A program made the position numbers and the translations under genes. From Gigaspora rosea (taxonomy: Eukaryota; Glomeromycota; Glomeromycetes; Diversisporales; Gigasporaceae), in contig QKWP01000422.1 in NCBI GenBank assembly GCA_003550325.1, positions 187,763 to 251,762 of the forward strand: 64,000 bases of DNA, given 5' to 3'. Shown piece after piece: positions 1-9,960 of the stretch (its first letter is position 1; the number at the start of each line of letters is the position of its first letter). The notes beneath the pieces are model-generated. The model saw only the letters and a program-made list of their open reading frames with translations. It was not told where the DNA came from and did no database searches.

Positions 1-2
1 TC

Positions 3-161
3 AAAAATGAATTTCCTGATGAAATAATTTCTTCTGGCTTGAGTTTAGAAAGTCAATGGTATCTACATGACGAAGTAAGACAGCATATTCAAAATCAATC
101 CAAACGTGATTCCTATTGTTCAAAACCACAACAGCCTAAACCAAAAAAGCAACACAAATAA
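3..161 (+). CDS. C-terminal end of an unrecognised protein (partial)
   Basis: An open frame enters from the left edge and ends at the TAA at 159-161. It gives about 52 residues with a lysine/glutamine/proline-rich tail ending in KPKKQHK. There is no intron signal and no stop in this frame within the stretch, and the residue mix (acidic and amphipathic, then a basic tail) looks like coding sequence. I do not recognise the family. The gene continues upstream of the window. The basic tail could be a nuclear-localisation or nucleic-acid-binding tail, but that is a guess. Confidence 0.45.
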   Translation, partial: KNEFPDEIISSGLSLESQWYLHDEVRQHIQNQSKRDSYCSKPQQPKPKKQHK

Positions 162-229
162 TAACAATTAAATAGTTAAAATAGAAATTAATTTGGAAAT
201 TTTCTACTTATTAGAACAAATGAACAATT

Positions 230-960
230 TTTTCATAACCCAACTATTAATTTCAATATTAAAAGTGCTGGTAAAAAAAATACCACGAAAGTTGGTTCTA
301 ATAATGAGCCACAATTGTTTCATACTTTTTACATGTATTATTAGATCACAAGAACAACTTAGAGTAGGCATCATTTTAGCTTTAGAGAATAGAAAAATTT
401 ATTACAAGAAGTTATAATAGAATATTGTGATTAGAATAAAATAAGCGATAGTTAATTTTGTCAACTATGGTACAAATTTTAGAAAAATCTAGCTTATCAT
501 TACAACTAAAACTTTATCCAATGGATCAAAAAGCTGAAGAATCGCTATTACTAACACTTAAGTCCTTCTGCCCAAACATTACATATCTTGGATTTTCGAA
601 AATTAAGTTTTTACACAATATTTAGAGCTTATTAGTAATTTGCAAAACTCTCACATTATAGTGCATTTATGATTAATACCTTTGCTTAGGGATACTCTGT
701 CAAATTCGTCTATTGATAATTGCTCAATTATTGTAACAAAACTTTAATTTATCAACTCGTAATGAATCGAATTCTATATATGAATATTCGGATTGAGATG
801 ATAAGATATTAACATATTGAGGTCGCTTGTGTTAATAAAAGTTTAGGGTATACTATTAATAAAGAAAATAATTATAGTTCAATCACTTTATAGAAGTTTA
901 GAATTAATAACTTAACAATTCAATTTAAATTTACTGCAATTCTGTCGTATATATAAGAAT
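230..960 (+). pseudogene. decayed F-box/LRR-like protein relic
   Basis: Broken frames on the plus strand recall the C-terminal half of the large Rhizophagus F-box-like family. A stretch near 345-410 reads RSQEQLR then ALENRK; around 410-430 another reads EVIIEYC; and 525-600 reads EESLLLTLKSFCPNITYLG, the usual leucine-rich repeat close to the end of such proteins. Stops and frameshifts interrupt every segment and no start or usable splice pattern survives. In the intact family these proteins are substrate receptors of SCF ubiquitin ligases. Identification rests on recognising these short blocks, so the call is tentative. Confidence 0.45.
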
Positions 961-1495
961 TTTTTTTTTACTAAGCAGTAACAACCTCGCTATAAAGTTA
1001 TAACTTCAAAGATATAATATTGTTAATTTATAATTCAGACTTAATGTGAAAAACTACTAGCTTATCGATCTACTAATATATCAGATATAATATTTTTAAT
1101 CTAATCAAAACCTCAATCTAAATCTAGAAATAGCCAAAGGTTAAAAATCCTATTACACATTTTATAATCTTGCGTTTAATGTAAAGAACCAGATTGAGTT
1201 TGGAAATATTTATACTAGGTAGGGTTATCTATAAAAAAGTATAAATTCGGTTCACATAATAAATAAAAATACAATAAACTTCTTGCATTATGACAATTAA
1301 GATTTTAATCTCATACATATCTTGAACAGTTTTTGCCCCTTTATAGCATACGTCTAATCATTTTCTGAAGCTTAACTGTGCAAAACTATACAGTATAGTT
1401 TCTGAAAAAACGTTCGACTATTGTTCATCATAAAAATAAATGTTATTTATTAAATTAAAGCAACAAAAGATGACTAATTATTAAGTAATACTTAC
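961..1495. other. AT-rich intergenic, no feature seen
   Basis: Only short AT-rich ORFs and homopolymer runs are visible. No coding pattern, repeat structure or RNA gene was recognised. Confidence 0.5.
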
Positions 1496-1760
1496 ATGTC
1501 TCTTGCATTTCATCTATGACGGCTTTACCTTTAGTCCAGTCATCTTTAGCCCTTACAGCACCTTCTTTTTTACTCACTCAATATCTAACTCAACAAATTT
1601 AATCCATCGTTGCAATGTTTCAACAAAAGTCCATCCATGGAAGTGCCTAGTCTAAAACAATTACAACAAGAGAGTCTGGTAGAGTTGTGGAATTAGGTGC
1701 AAAATGAAGGAGAGATTGATAAGCCTCTTGAGAGCCTGAAAGTTGATATAGTCCACGTAT
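1496..1760 (-). pseudogene. dynein light intermediate chain-like exon relic
   Basis: Read on the minus strand, an exon bounded by a TTTAG acceptor (intron side from 1761) and a GTAAG donor (1495 downward) contains blocks typical of fungal dynein light intermediate chain: YQLSGSQEAYQSLLHFA, LPDSLVVIVLD, WTFVETLQRWIKFVE and GAVRAKDDWTKGKAVIDEM. The intact protein is a Ras-like GTPase-fold subunit of cytoplasmic dynein. Here the frame is broken: a TAG stands where VLDW is expected, there is a 2-bp disturbance around the following PW, and a TGA follows the ELDIE block. No neighbouring exons were found within 500 bp on either side, so this looks like an isolated fragment of a gene elsewhere. Confidence 0.65.
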
Positions 1761-1802
1761 CTAAACAAAAAATAGATATTTTAATAATTGGATTTATGTT
1801 TG

Positions 1803-1819
1803 GGGTACGTACGTACGTA
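1803..1819. repeat. short (CGTA)n tract
   Basis: A GTACGTACGTACGTAAC run, of the same kind as the tracts at 16746-16759 and 16848-16892. It is followed by a short GATCGGAAACAAGGTCGGA-like duplication at 1850-1895. Confidence 0.7.
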
Positions 1820-2245
1820 ACACTAGGCCAAATGTAGAACCCCGATTTTAATCGGAAACATGGTCGGAATCAAGATCGGAAACAAGGTCGGATTATTTAT
1901 TTTGAAGATCTTTTTTGTGTTATGTTACAAAAAACATCAAATATCTCAAAATCATGTTTTTGTAGATCTGCCTGATTTCTATTGACGGCACCCCATTTTA
2001 TCAAGTGTATACTATACTATGCATATAGAAATTGTTAACACATGGAAATAAAGAAATTATTTTAATTTTGTCTATGTATACAATTTATTAGTAAGCTGAA
2101 TAGTCAGGCAATATGATATAGATGAAGCACATAATCAGCTAATAAATATAGCATAGTTAATTCAACAAATTATGGTTCACACCTAATAACATCTAATATT
2201 TACTTGTCTCTTTATATTAAACAATATTGTCTAAATTATGATTTC

Positions 2246-2323
2246 CATATGGGGGTGAGTCAGTAGAAAAGGGACAAATTTATTAGATAACTTTGTCCCT
2301 TTTCTACTGACTCACCCCATATG
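2246..2323. mobile_element. short fold-back (MITE-like) hairpin
   Basis: Two arms of 32-33 bp (2246-2278 and 2292-2323) are reverse complements apart from one base in a G/C run; the arm core is GGTGAGTCAGTAGAAAAGGG. The loop is 13 bp. The structure would form a strong hairpin in RNA or single-stranded DNA. It may be a minimal non-autonomous element. No convincing target duplication was found. Confidence 0.6.
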
Positions 2324-2427
2324 CTTATTGGTACTATTCTTTTGAAAGAATGAATAGTTTGTTAGGATCTTATTCAACTAGTAACTAGTCAATTGAATTT
2401 CAACTTATATATATTTTAATAAAAAAT

Positions 2428-3602
2428 ATGCAAGTAGAATATAGAATAAATTCTGTCAATAATAATAAAACTGAATTACTATTTGACAAAATTCTTCCAC
2501 TTTTAGATAAAAAAGTGCGTGAAAGTTTGAAGATAACAGAAAATTTTGAAAGTGGAAATTTAATAGCATATCTAAATATAGCAGATAAAATAACTATTGG
2601 TAGTAATATCATAAAATTAGAAAGATATTCTGGAGAAATGCTTAGACCAATAAACCAAAATATAAATCTTTTGATAATATTTATCAAATTTTAGAAGAAT
2701 ATTATTCTACACTATGATTTTGATCTAGATAATATGATGGTACTATTAATTGATTAAGTAATTACCCAATTTGAAAGATTAAAAATAGGAGCAGAAATAT
2801 ATAGATCAAAGAATACTATTAGATATAAAAGCTGATTATATATTAGAGCAAAGTTCCTTGCTTATTGTGGCAATTCTTAAGATATATATTCTGGACAAAT
2901 ACAATACTTTTTCAACATAAATTTAATAATGAAACACACTATCTAGCTTATGTCTAATAGTATATGCTACATTTCTCAAAAAGATTTTTTTATCATTATA
3001 GTTGAATAATGATAAATATTGTAGGATTAATTGATTTGTAACCGTAGGTTACAGAATAAATTTATAACCGTAAATACTAAGATCAGGTGTAATATGATAT
3101 CAAACCAAACTTTCTATAAAAATAAACCTATGCGATTAAGGTTAGGGTTAGAGTGAGGCTTGGTGTAAGGTTTTGGGTTAGAGAGATCTTTAGTTACATT
3201 AAAATTTAGCAAGGAATTTTTTTGTTAGAAATCGAAAGGTAGTTTCATATATAAAATTGTGATTTAGAGCAATTTTTTGGCAAAAATAACGTTTGTTTTG
3301 ACTTTTTCTAATATGTAACATTACACCTAATCTAGAATTTGATTGGCATGTTGGGATGGGTTACAGTAACCGCGGTTACAAATTAATTAATCCAATATTG
3401 TAATATAGAAATTTGATGAGAAAAATTTTATAAAGAAGCAAGAGATTGTATACTCCCTATACAAAGGATATTAGGACAATTTATCACTTCTTTGTATAGA
3501 TTTCAATCTGGTAATAATCTACAAAAAATATTAGTAGTAATTTCTACAAATAAAAATGATTTAATATATAATTAGACCAATAGTTTATTGATTAATATAT
3601 AA
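2428..3602 (+). pseudogene. decayed transposon-associated gene of a Rhizophagus repeat family, split by a MITE
   Basis: The first part (2428-2694) is an open 88-residue frame from an ATG. After frameshifts it continues as blocks such as QFERLKIGAEIYRSKNTIRY, AKFLAYCGNS, DIYSGQIQYFF and, beyond the MITE at 3024-3393, NNDKYCNIEI, EARDCILPIQRILGQF and TNKN before the stop at 3600-3602. These blocks resemble a repetitive Rhizophagus protein family (IAS/GAxIxGS...LYPGxxQYYFxH...CNxELW...RDCIIPxHxILxRF) that I associate with dispersed transposable elements; its biochemical role is not known to me. Stops and frameshifts before the MITE show that the gene was already decaying. Confidence 0.55.
3024..3393. 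mobile_element. MITE with 9-bp target duplication
   Basis: The ends GGATTAATTGATTTGTAACC and (reverse-complemented) GGATTAATTAATTTGTAACC form a terminal inverted repeat of about 21 bp with one mismatch. The element is flanked by a perfect 9-bp duplication, AATATTGTA (3015-3023 and 3394-3402). Removing the element and one duplication rejoins the reading frame of the host relic exactly within the KYCNIEI block. A 9-bp duplication is typical of Mutator-like elements. The interior carries a GGTTAGGGTTAG-rich stretch also seen near 17070 and 43140. Confidence 0.88.
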
Positions 3603-3739
3603 TTAATAAATATATATCATATCATTAATAAATATTTGTATAAATCATATATTGTTAAAATAATTTATAATGATTGCATGAGTATAAGTAAATAACTGAA
3701 TTAAATCCTATTTTAAAACTAGTTGATTAATAAAATCAG

Positions 3740-4700
3740 AAATATATCTTTTATTAATGTATATAATCAAAATATATTAGAAAACGAAAATAGAAAAATA
3801 AATCAATCAACAAAATATTTGCTTAAATTTAGTTTAAAAAAATAAATTAATAGAATCTACTAAATATCTTCATACCATATATAAAATAATAAACTTATTA
3901 GTATATATTATAATGCATTAACTAAATTAAAGATTAATTAGAAATAATTAATAGAATCAGTAAAATATCTTCCTTTAATATATATAATCTGAAATAAATC
4001 AAAGAACAAAATAGAAAAATAAATCAATCAACAAAATTTCAGTTTAAATTTAACTTAAAAAAATAAATTAATAGAATCTGTTAAATATTTTCACAAATAT
4101 ATAAAATAATAAACCTATTAGTATATATCATTATAGATTAGCTAAATTAAAGATTAAATAGAAATAATTAATAGAATTAATAAAATATTTTCTATTAATA
4201 TATATAATCTGAAATATATTAGAAAATGAAAATAGAAAATAAATCAATCAATCAACAAAATAACAGCTTAAATTTAGTTTAAAAAATAAATTAATAGAAT
4301 CTATTAAATATTTTTGCATAATATATAATATCATAAATATATTCGTATATTTCGTTGCCTATCTGTCTAAATTAAAATTAAATAGAGATAATTAATGGAT
4401 TAATGTATATAATCTAAAATATATCAGAAAACTAAAATAGAAAATAAATCAATCAACAAAATAATGGTTTAAATTTAGTTTAAAAAAATAAATTAATAGA
4501 ATCTATTAAATATCTTTGCATAATATATAATATTATAAATAATTAAAGATTAAATAGAAATAATTAATAAAATCAGTAAAATATCTTCTATTAATATTAT
4601 AAAATTAGAAATATATTGAAAACAAAATAGAAAAATAAATTAATTAATACAATATTGGCTTAAATTTAGTTTAAAAAAATAAATTAATAGAATTGGAAAT
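3740..4700. repeat. degenerate AT-rich tandem repeat, unit about 190-223 bp
   Basis: The string TAAATTAATAGAAT recurs at 3843, 4064, 4287, 4489 and 4680. Each copy is preceded by an A-run and AAATTTAGTTT, and followed by a TATATAAT / AAGATTAA pattern. Spacing falls from 221 and 223 to 202 and 191 bp because of deletions. The flanks 3603-3739 and 4701-5040 are similar AT-rich sequence with nothing else recognisable. Confidence 0.75.
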
Positions 4701-5345
4701 ATATTATTAAGAAGATATATTATTACTAATTTATCATTATATATTAAAATAAAATAATAAAATATTAGCTAAATTTTGAATTATAATTAACAGTTTAACT
4801 ACTTAGTATTATATCTTCTTATAATATATTTTTTGTTAGAATATTGGTTTATATTATAAGCTGATATTTATTTGTTATATTAATCTTAATAATATCAGCA
4901 TTTTTTGGTTTATATTTTAAAAAATTAATATATTAGCAAGATATTGGATAGCTAATATTTATATAGTTATATTAATTAGTCAAATATCTTTTACCTAATT
5001 TTATAATGTTTGTTTCATCTATAATCTTCTTTATATTAGCCTATCATATTAAAAAATTTTAACCAGTTTTAGCAGCATTTTTAAAGTTTCATTTAAAGAA
5101 AACTCTTCTGGAAGAGTCAAATTCAAGCAAAAATTCTTCAAAAATATTATATATCTAAATTTACAAAAATATCAATATCTCTACAAGCTTCTAATATTTT
5201 TTCATAAAAATTGAGATTCTACAAGTTGAAGACATGTACTACAAGTTTTATTAGTAAACATTTTTAGATTAGTATAACAGAATATTTTGTAAATTATCAT
5301 CGAATCATAGATTATTTTGAAAAAACAAAAAAACATATAAATTAT

Positions 5346-6531
5346 GGGTATTGCTATTTGCACCATGGATTTTGTGTAACATTAGATCATTAATCAACCT
5401 TTTCTATTTGCACCATGGTAATATATGTTGCACCAATAAAAACTCTCTTTTTTTGTAGATTAACACTATATAAAAAAGATTTTTCGCAATTTTTGTATAC
5501 CTTGGGCTATTTTCATGTTGCACCAATAAAAACTTGCCTTTTTTGTAGATCAACAGTTATGATGCCACTAATATTGTATAATGTTACACAAATCTTATTT
5601 TGGTAACCTAATCTTAATCTAATTTATAATGCGGGCCAACCCTAACCCTAATTTCATAATGCGGGCCAACCTCTACTCTAATGTTTTAAGGCCTTAACAT
5701 AATGCGGGCCAACCCTAACCCTAATTTCATAATGCGGGCCAACCTTTACTCTAATGTTTTAAGGCCTTAACATAATGCGGGCCAGAGTTTCACAATTTTG
5801 TGTAACCTTGGGCTATTTTCAAGTTGCACCAATAAAAACTCGCTTTTTTTGTAGATTAACAGTTACGACGCCACTAATGTTGTGTAATATTACACAAGTC
5901 TTATTTTGGTAACCTAATCTAGTGGGCCTGCTAGTATAATTTATAATACAGGCCAACCCTAACCCTAGTTTCATAATGCGGACCAACCCTTACCCTAATT
6001 TTTTAAGGCCTTAACATAATGCGGGCCAGAGTTTCACAATTTTGTATAACCTTGGGCTATTTTCATGTTGCACCAATAAAAACTCGCCTTTTTTGTAGAT
6101 TAACAACATATAGGGGTGCAAAATAAGGATTTTGCAATTTTTGTGTAACCTTAGACCATTTTAATGCTGCACCAATAAGGGAGCTGACATTTATTACGTA
6201 ATATTTTAGGGGTGGGGGTTGGCCCTGTATTATAACAATATCTTACGTTGTACAAAGATATATAGTAAATTATAAATTGGCCAATTATATTGGATCTTAC
6301 GTGGGGGGAAGGGGTAGCCCTCATAGTAAATAGATATTACGTAATAAATGTTAGCGCCCTAAAAACTCACCTTTTTTTGTAGATTAACAACATATAGAGG
6401 TGCAAGATAAGATTTTTTAAATGTTAGTATAATCATACCATGGTGCAAATGGAAAAGGTTGATTAATGATCTAATGTTACACAAAATCCATGGTGCAAAT
6501 AGCAAAAACCATGGTGCGAATAGCAATACCC
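5346..6531. mobile_element. 1.19-kb fold-back element with tandem subrepeats
   Basis: The left end GGGTATTGCTATTTGCACC and the right end (reverse-complemented) GGGTATTGCTATTCGCACC match. The similarity continues through CCATGGATTTTGTGTAAC and TAGATCATTAATCAACC for about 80 bp. The flanks TAAATTAT (5338-5345) and TAAAATTAT (6532-6540) could be an imperfect 8-9 bp duplication. The interior holds repeated AATGCGGGCCAACCCTAACC and GCACCAATAAAAACTCGCC blocks and an inserted MITE at 6179-6359. A second member of the family lies at 34010-34612. Confidence 0.78.
6179..6359. mobile_element. 181-bp MITE with TAA target duplication (PIF/Harbinger-like)
   Basis: The ends GGGAGCTGACATTTATTACG and (reverse-complemented) GGGCGCTAACATTTATTACG form a terminal inverted repeat of about 26 bp. 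TAA duplications lie at 6176-6178 and 6360-6362. Removing the insert restores GCACCAATAAAAACTC, which is present elsewhere in the host element. A longer relative with the same termini is at 40699-41202. TAA/TTA duplications are typical of PIF/Harbinger elements. Confidence 0.82.
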
Positions 6532-6889
6532 TAAAATTATTTATATCAAAGATATCTCCATGAGCTCTTGACCAAATTTATAAAAATTTTTTTATTTTAA
6601 TTTTACTAATCTATAGAATTCAAATAAAATTTTTTTATTAAATTTAATCAAGAAATTGTAGAAATAATATTAATGAAAGTTTTTAAAAGTTAAAATATTT
6701 AAGTAACAAAATTGAGATAATCTATATGTACTATGATGCAAATAGCAAAATCTATAGTGCAAATAGCAATTCTCTTAGTTTTTACTGATTTTATATAATT
6801 AAACTTTTAGTTTGCAAATTTTATTAGTAAATTATAATTAGACTTAAAAGATGTACTAAATTTAGTATTAAAAATTACAATAAAAAATA

Positions 6890-7616
6890 CAGTCTGACCT
6901 CTCTATAGTTATACCTTATATAGTTATACCTCTATATAAGCACCAATATTGTGCAATGGACTTAAATATAGTAAAAAATCCTATTATAGTCACAAATCAC
7001 TATTACCAAAAAAATGAATTTTTTTATCAATTTTATTAATAATAAACACTCATTATAATTACCAACTTTGACTAAATATGGATTATAAAATCTGATTGGC
7101 AAATATTCATATTTATGTTTTAAAATTTTCTATTAAAATTCTTAAAGGTTTGACAGCAAATAATAACTTTTAAAGCAGTGTTCTAATTGGGATAAAACAA
7201 TTACCAAAATTTTCATCTTGATAAGACAATTCTAATGAGCTCAAGATTATTAAAATCCAATTACAAGTCCTAAGATCATTAAGGATTTGCATCACATTAC
7301 ATGTTAAATTTAAATATCTGAGTAAAAACTCCTTAATTATCTTAGCATTTTTAATTAGATTTGGATGATTTTGGACTTTTTAGAATTGTTTTATTGAGTC
7401 AAACACTCTAGTAGTCATTTTATCCAAATTGGGCCACTGAATCAAAAGTTATTCACTATCAAACACTTTAAATTTTTTAATAGTATTTTAAATATACTCA
7501 AATATATTACTTATTGGCTTGGGTCTGACTATGACAAGGTATTTTATTATAGTCACACCTTTATACAATTGCCACATAGGGCACAACCGACTTGTGATTA
7601 TAGAGAGATCTAACTG
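6890..7616. mobile_element. Tc1/mariner (pogo/Tigger-like) non-autonomous element
   Basis: The ends CAGTCTGACCTCTCTATAG and (reverse-complemented) CAGTTAGATCTCTCTATAA are inverted repeats flanked by TA (6888-6889 and 7617-7618). CAGT..AC-CTCTCTATA termini with a TA duplication fit pogo/Tigger-type elements. No transposase frame is present. Another element is nested inside at 7144-7469. Confidence 0.75.
7144..7469. mobile_element. nested inverted-repeat element of the AATAACTTTTGATC family
   Basis: The ends AAAGGTTTGACAGC-AAATAATAAC and (reverse-complemented) AAAGTGTTTGATAGTGAATAAC are inverted. The internal blocks CAATTACCAAAATTTTCATC and AATCCAATTACAAGTCC match the family that dominates 34.6-40.7 kb. 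The possible 9-bp flanks AAAATTCTT and AAATTTTTT differ at two positions. Confidence 0.6.
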
Positions 7617-7618
7617 TA

Positions 7619-8117
7619 CAAGGTTTAAAAAATTTTTTTTTGCAATAATTTTATGCCAAACTATTTTAGAATATCTAATAGATTTTTGTATAAATATATA
7701 ATTTTTTAAACATTTTAATCTATTTTATAAACAGTACTAAAACTTGTACAAAAGCCTAACACAATCCATTAATGTGATATATAATAATAATATATAAATT
7801 TATCTAAATATATATGTGATATTTTTAATAACATACAGTATAAATTACTAGTGCTATATAAGCTATTTTCACATATTGACAAATAACTTTAAAAAAATTG
7901 CAAATTGAAAGAAATCAATTAATTACTCATGCTATCAAATATCAATTATCATTAAAACATTAGTCAAATCACTGTGGTTCTGAGAAGTTATCGATTTCTT
8001 TACTGTACTCTTTCATACTGCAATCAAATACAAAGTTAGCTTCGGTAGGTTGGAAACCAGCGAGAACTCATTTGTGAGTTTGTTGGTAAGTGAAGTTATA
8101 GCTTTTTCAAGATTGGA
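7619..8117. other. intergenic, possible 3' exon of the kinase
   Basis: Mostly AT-rich. On the minus strand, 7970-8045 reads FQPTEANFVFDCSMKEYSKEI and then DNFSEPQ before a TGA, a coding-like acidic tail. It could be an alternative last exon of the kinase ending at 8118, but I could not tie it in without crossing a stop. Confidence 0.3.
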
Positions 8118-9913
8118 TTAGGTCAAAAGTAATAGAGGAATGGATATTTGCCAATTTTCTGTTGGCACATTAAGTTGGTTAAGGTTTTCAGTGACTCTAG
8201 AATGTTCAAAGTCTATTTCCGTTGATTTAGTATATTCTAATTTACGAACTTTATCCTCATTCTGGGTTTCAGCTGAAATGGATACTTTTCGTTTAAATTC
8301 TCTAGTTAAACCGATAGAGAATGGCTGGGAAATTTCTTGTTCTTCTTCCTCCAGGATTTCAAAATCCATTTTTTGAGAGCTCATTTCACTAATCCTTGGA
8401 TTTTGTAATATTTGGGTGATTTCATTAGTATTTATTAATTTGATATGGGTAATTGCTGTGGAATAAATTTGATAAGGTGTATCTTGGAAAAAATTATCGT
8501 ATTCTTTTCCTATTTCTAGATATTAATAATAGAATTTAGTTTTGGGCATTCAACAAGTTTGCTTGCTAAAACAAGTTCAAACCTTAATAATATGAACAAA
8601 TAATTTAAAACCAATATTTTGATTGGAAATATTTACCCGCAACTACTGGTTTAGCATTTATTGGTTTAGGGAGATTTTGATATTTCAGAAGCCGGCTTGT
8701 ATAAATAGCTTGTTTATGTGTCTGGTAGTTGAGTCGTATCGATATGACTTGATTGGAATTTTTGCTCGAGTTTTTAATTTCTTTAAGTTGCTTATATAAT
8801 TCGGCTTTTTCATTTTTTGAATTATCATAAAATTCATACAAAATATGATCTAATTCTTCAGCGTTTGGTCTATTTTGAGGTTCAGCGTCTAAGCATTTAT
8901 TCATCAAATCCAAAAGTAATCTGGGAACTTTACATTTAATTTCAGGTCTATAACCTAGACAAATTTTGATTGCTAAATCTTCGTCATGTGGAATATCATG
9001 ATATGGAGGATACCCAGTTAAAACTTCTGACATGATTATTCCAAAAGAATATATATCTGATTTTTGAGTATATTCTTTTCCATACAACACCTCTGGAGCA
9101 ATATAGGGAAGCACACCAAAAATCCCTTCAGAGCTCGATTTTTGTGACACTGGCTTGCATAAGCCAAAATCTGTAATGTAAGAGTTAACCATATTTCCAT
9201 TAACTATATTGCCGGAATGAAAATCCTTATGCATTAATTTGGCTTTGTGGACTGTATTTAGTCCCCTAGCTATGTAACATAAAATATTTATTTTATAATT
9301 CCAATTTAAGTCATTATATTTGCTATCTAATAATTTTCGGAGGCTTCCTTGCTTTGCATATTGCATAACTATTATATAGTTATGATCATTTGGGTTCTTA
9401 GCTATGCCATAAATTCCAATTGCTGAACTGCCCCCATGTTTATGTTGATTTTCAATCTAAAATAATATTTAGGATAAATAATAATGATATAATAATGATA
9501 ATAAACCCTTCTTATACGTACTTCTTTTAAGAATTCTTGTGTTATATCTTTAGAATTATCAAAGCTTTTCAAACAAACATCTGTTTGCAGCTCTCTTATC
9601 CATTCATTCTTAACAGCATCAAATCCATTAATGCATCCATCAGTCCAGACTGCCTTAAAAACAGTGCCAAAGCCTCCTTTAGCAAGATACTTGATATTCG
9701 TAAATTTATTAAAAGGTATCCATTCGATAATGTCTTTAAATATCTTTGCATTAAGTTGAGTTTGTTTAATAAATTCATCAATATAGTTATTACCACTTGT
9801 CCAATCATGAAATTTCTTTATAAATCTTAAATGTTGAATAATAATAAATATCATAATGTATTAAGAGATACAATGTAAATAACAAATATATACCGTCTAT
9901 CATGGGGTAACAT
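8118..9913 (-). CDS. Rhizophagus-type tyrosine-kinase-like protein kinase
   Basis: My gene model is exons 9894-9913, 9522-9825, 8637-9456 and 8118-8515, about 513 aa, with all introns GT-AG. The N-terminal exon supplies only MLPHDRR. Next come the WTSGN..IDEFI linker, the glycine loop LAKGGFGTVFKA, the catalytic lysine in VCLKSF, HKDFHSGN (the usual HRD has K for R), the DFG motif in ITDFGLC, the APE motif in YIAPEVL and SDIYSFGIIMSEVLTG. The tail is acidic. Such kinases are greatly expanded in arbuscular-mycorrhizal fungi and probably act in signalling; the substrate is unknown. The zinc-ribbon CxxC exon found in the paralogue at 20.2 kb is missing, perhaps lost to the satellite that starts 50 bp upstream. 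The 3' end is uncertain: acceptor 8558 instead of 8515 would give a shorter tail ending SKLVECPKLNSIINI. Confidence 0.75.
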
Positions 9914-9960
9914 ATAATTAGTTAGAGGCGATTTATTCTTATTATTGAAATAAAACATTT

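Larger units (their letters stand above)
5140..6774. mobile_element. relic of a fold-back element, interrupted by another element
   Basis: The segments 5140-5345 and 6541-6774 together match one arm of the palindromic element at 51107-52646 in order and orientation, for example the TTTGAAAAA-CAAAAAAACATAT block and then the CTTGACCAAATTTAT / TAGAATTCAAATAAAA blocks. The relic ends at GCAAATAGCAATTCTC (6759-6774). The element at 5346-6531 has been inserted between the two pieces. Its left boundary is blurred. Confidence 0.6.

Noticed and set aside
3130..3175. TTAGGG-like GGTTAGGGTTAG strings suggesting telomeric sequence
   Set aside because: Only two or three irregular repeats, located inside a MITE interior and recurring at 17070, 33090 and 43140 as part of the same or other elements.
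8140..8376. Plus-strand 78-residue frame
   Set aside because: Antisense of the acidic last exon of the kinase.
9537..9830. Plus-strand 97-residue frame
   Set aside because: Shadow of the kinase exon on the minus strand, which has the motifs and splice sites.
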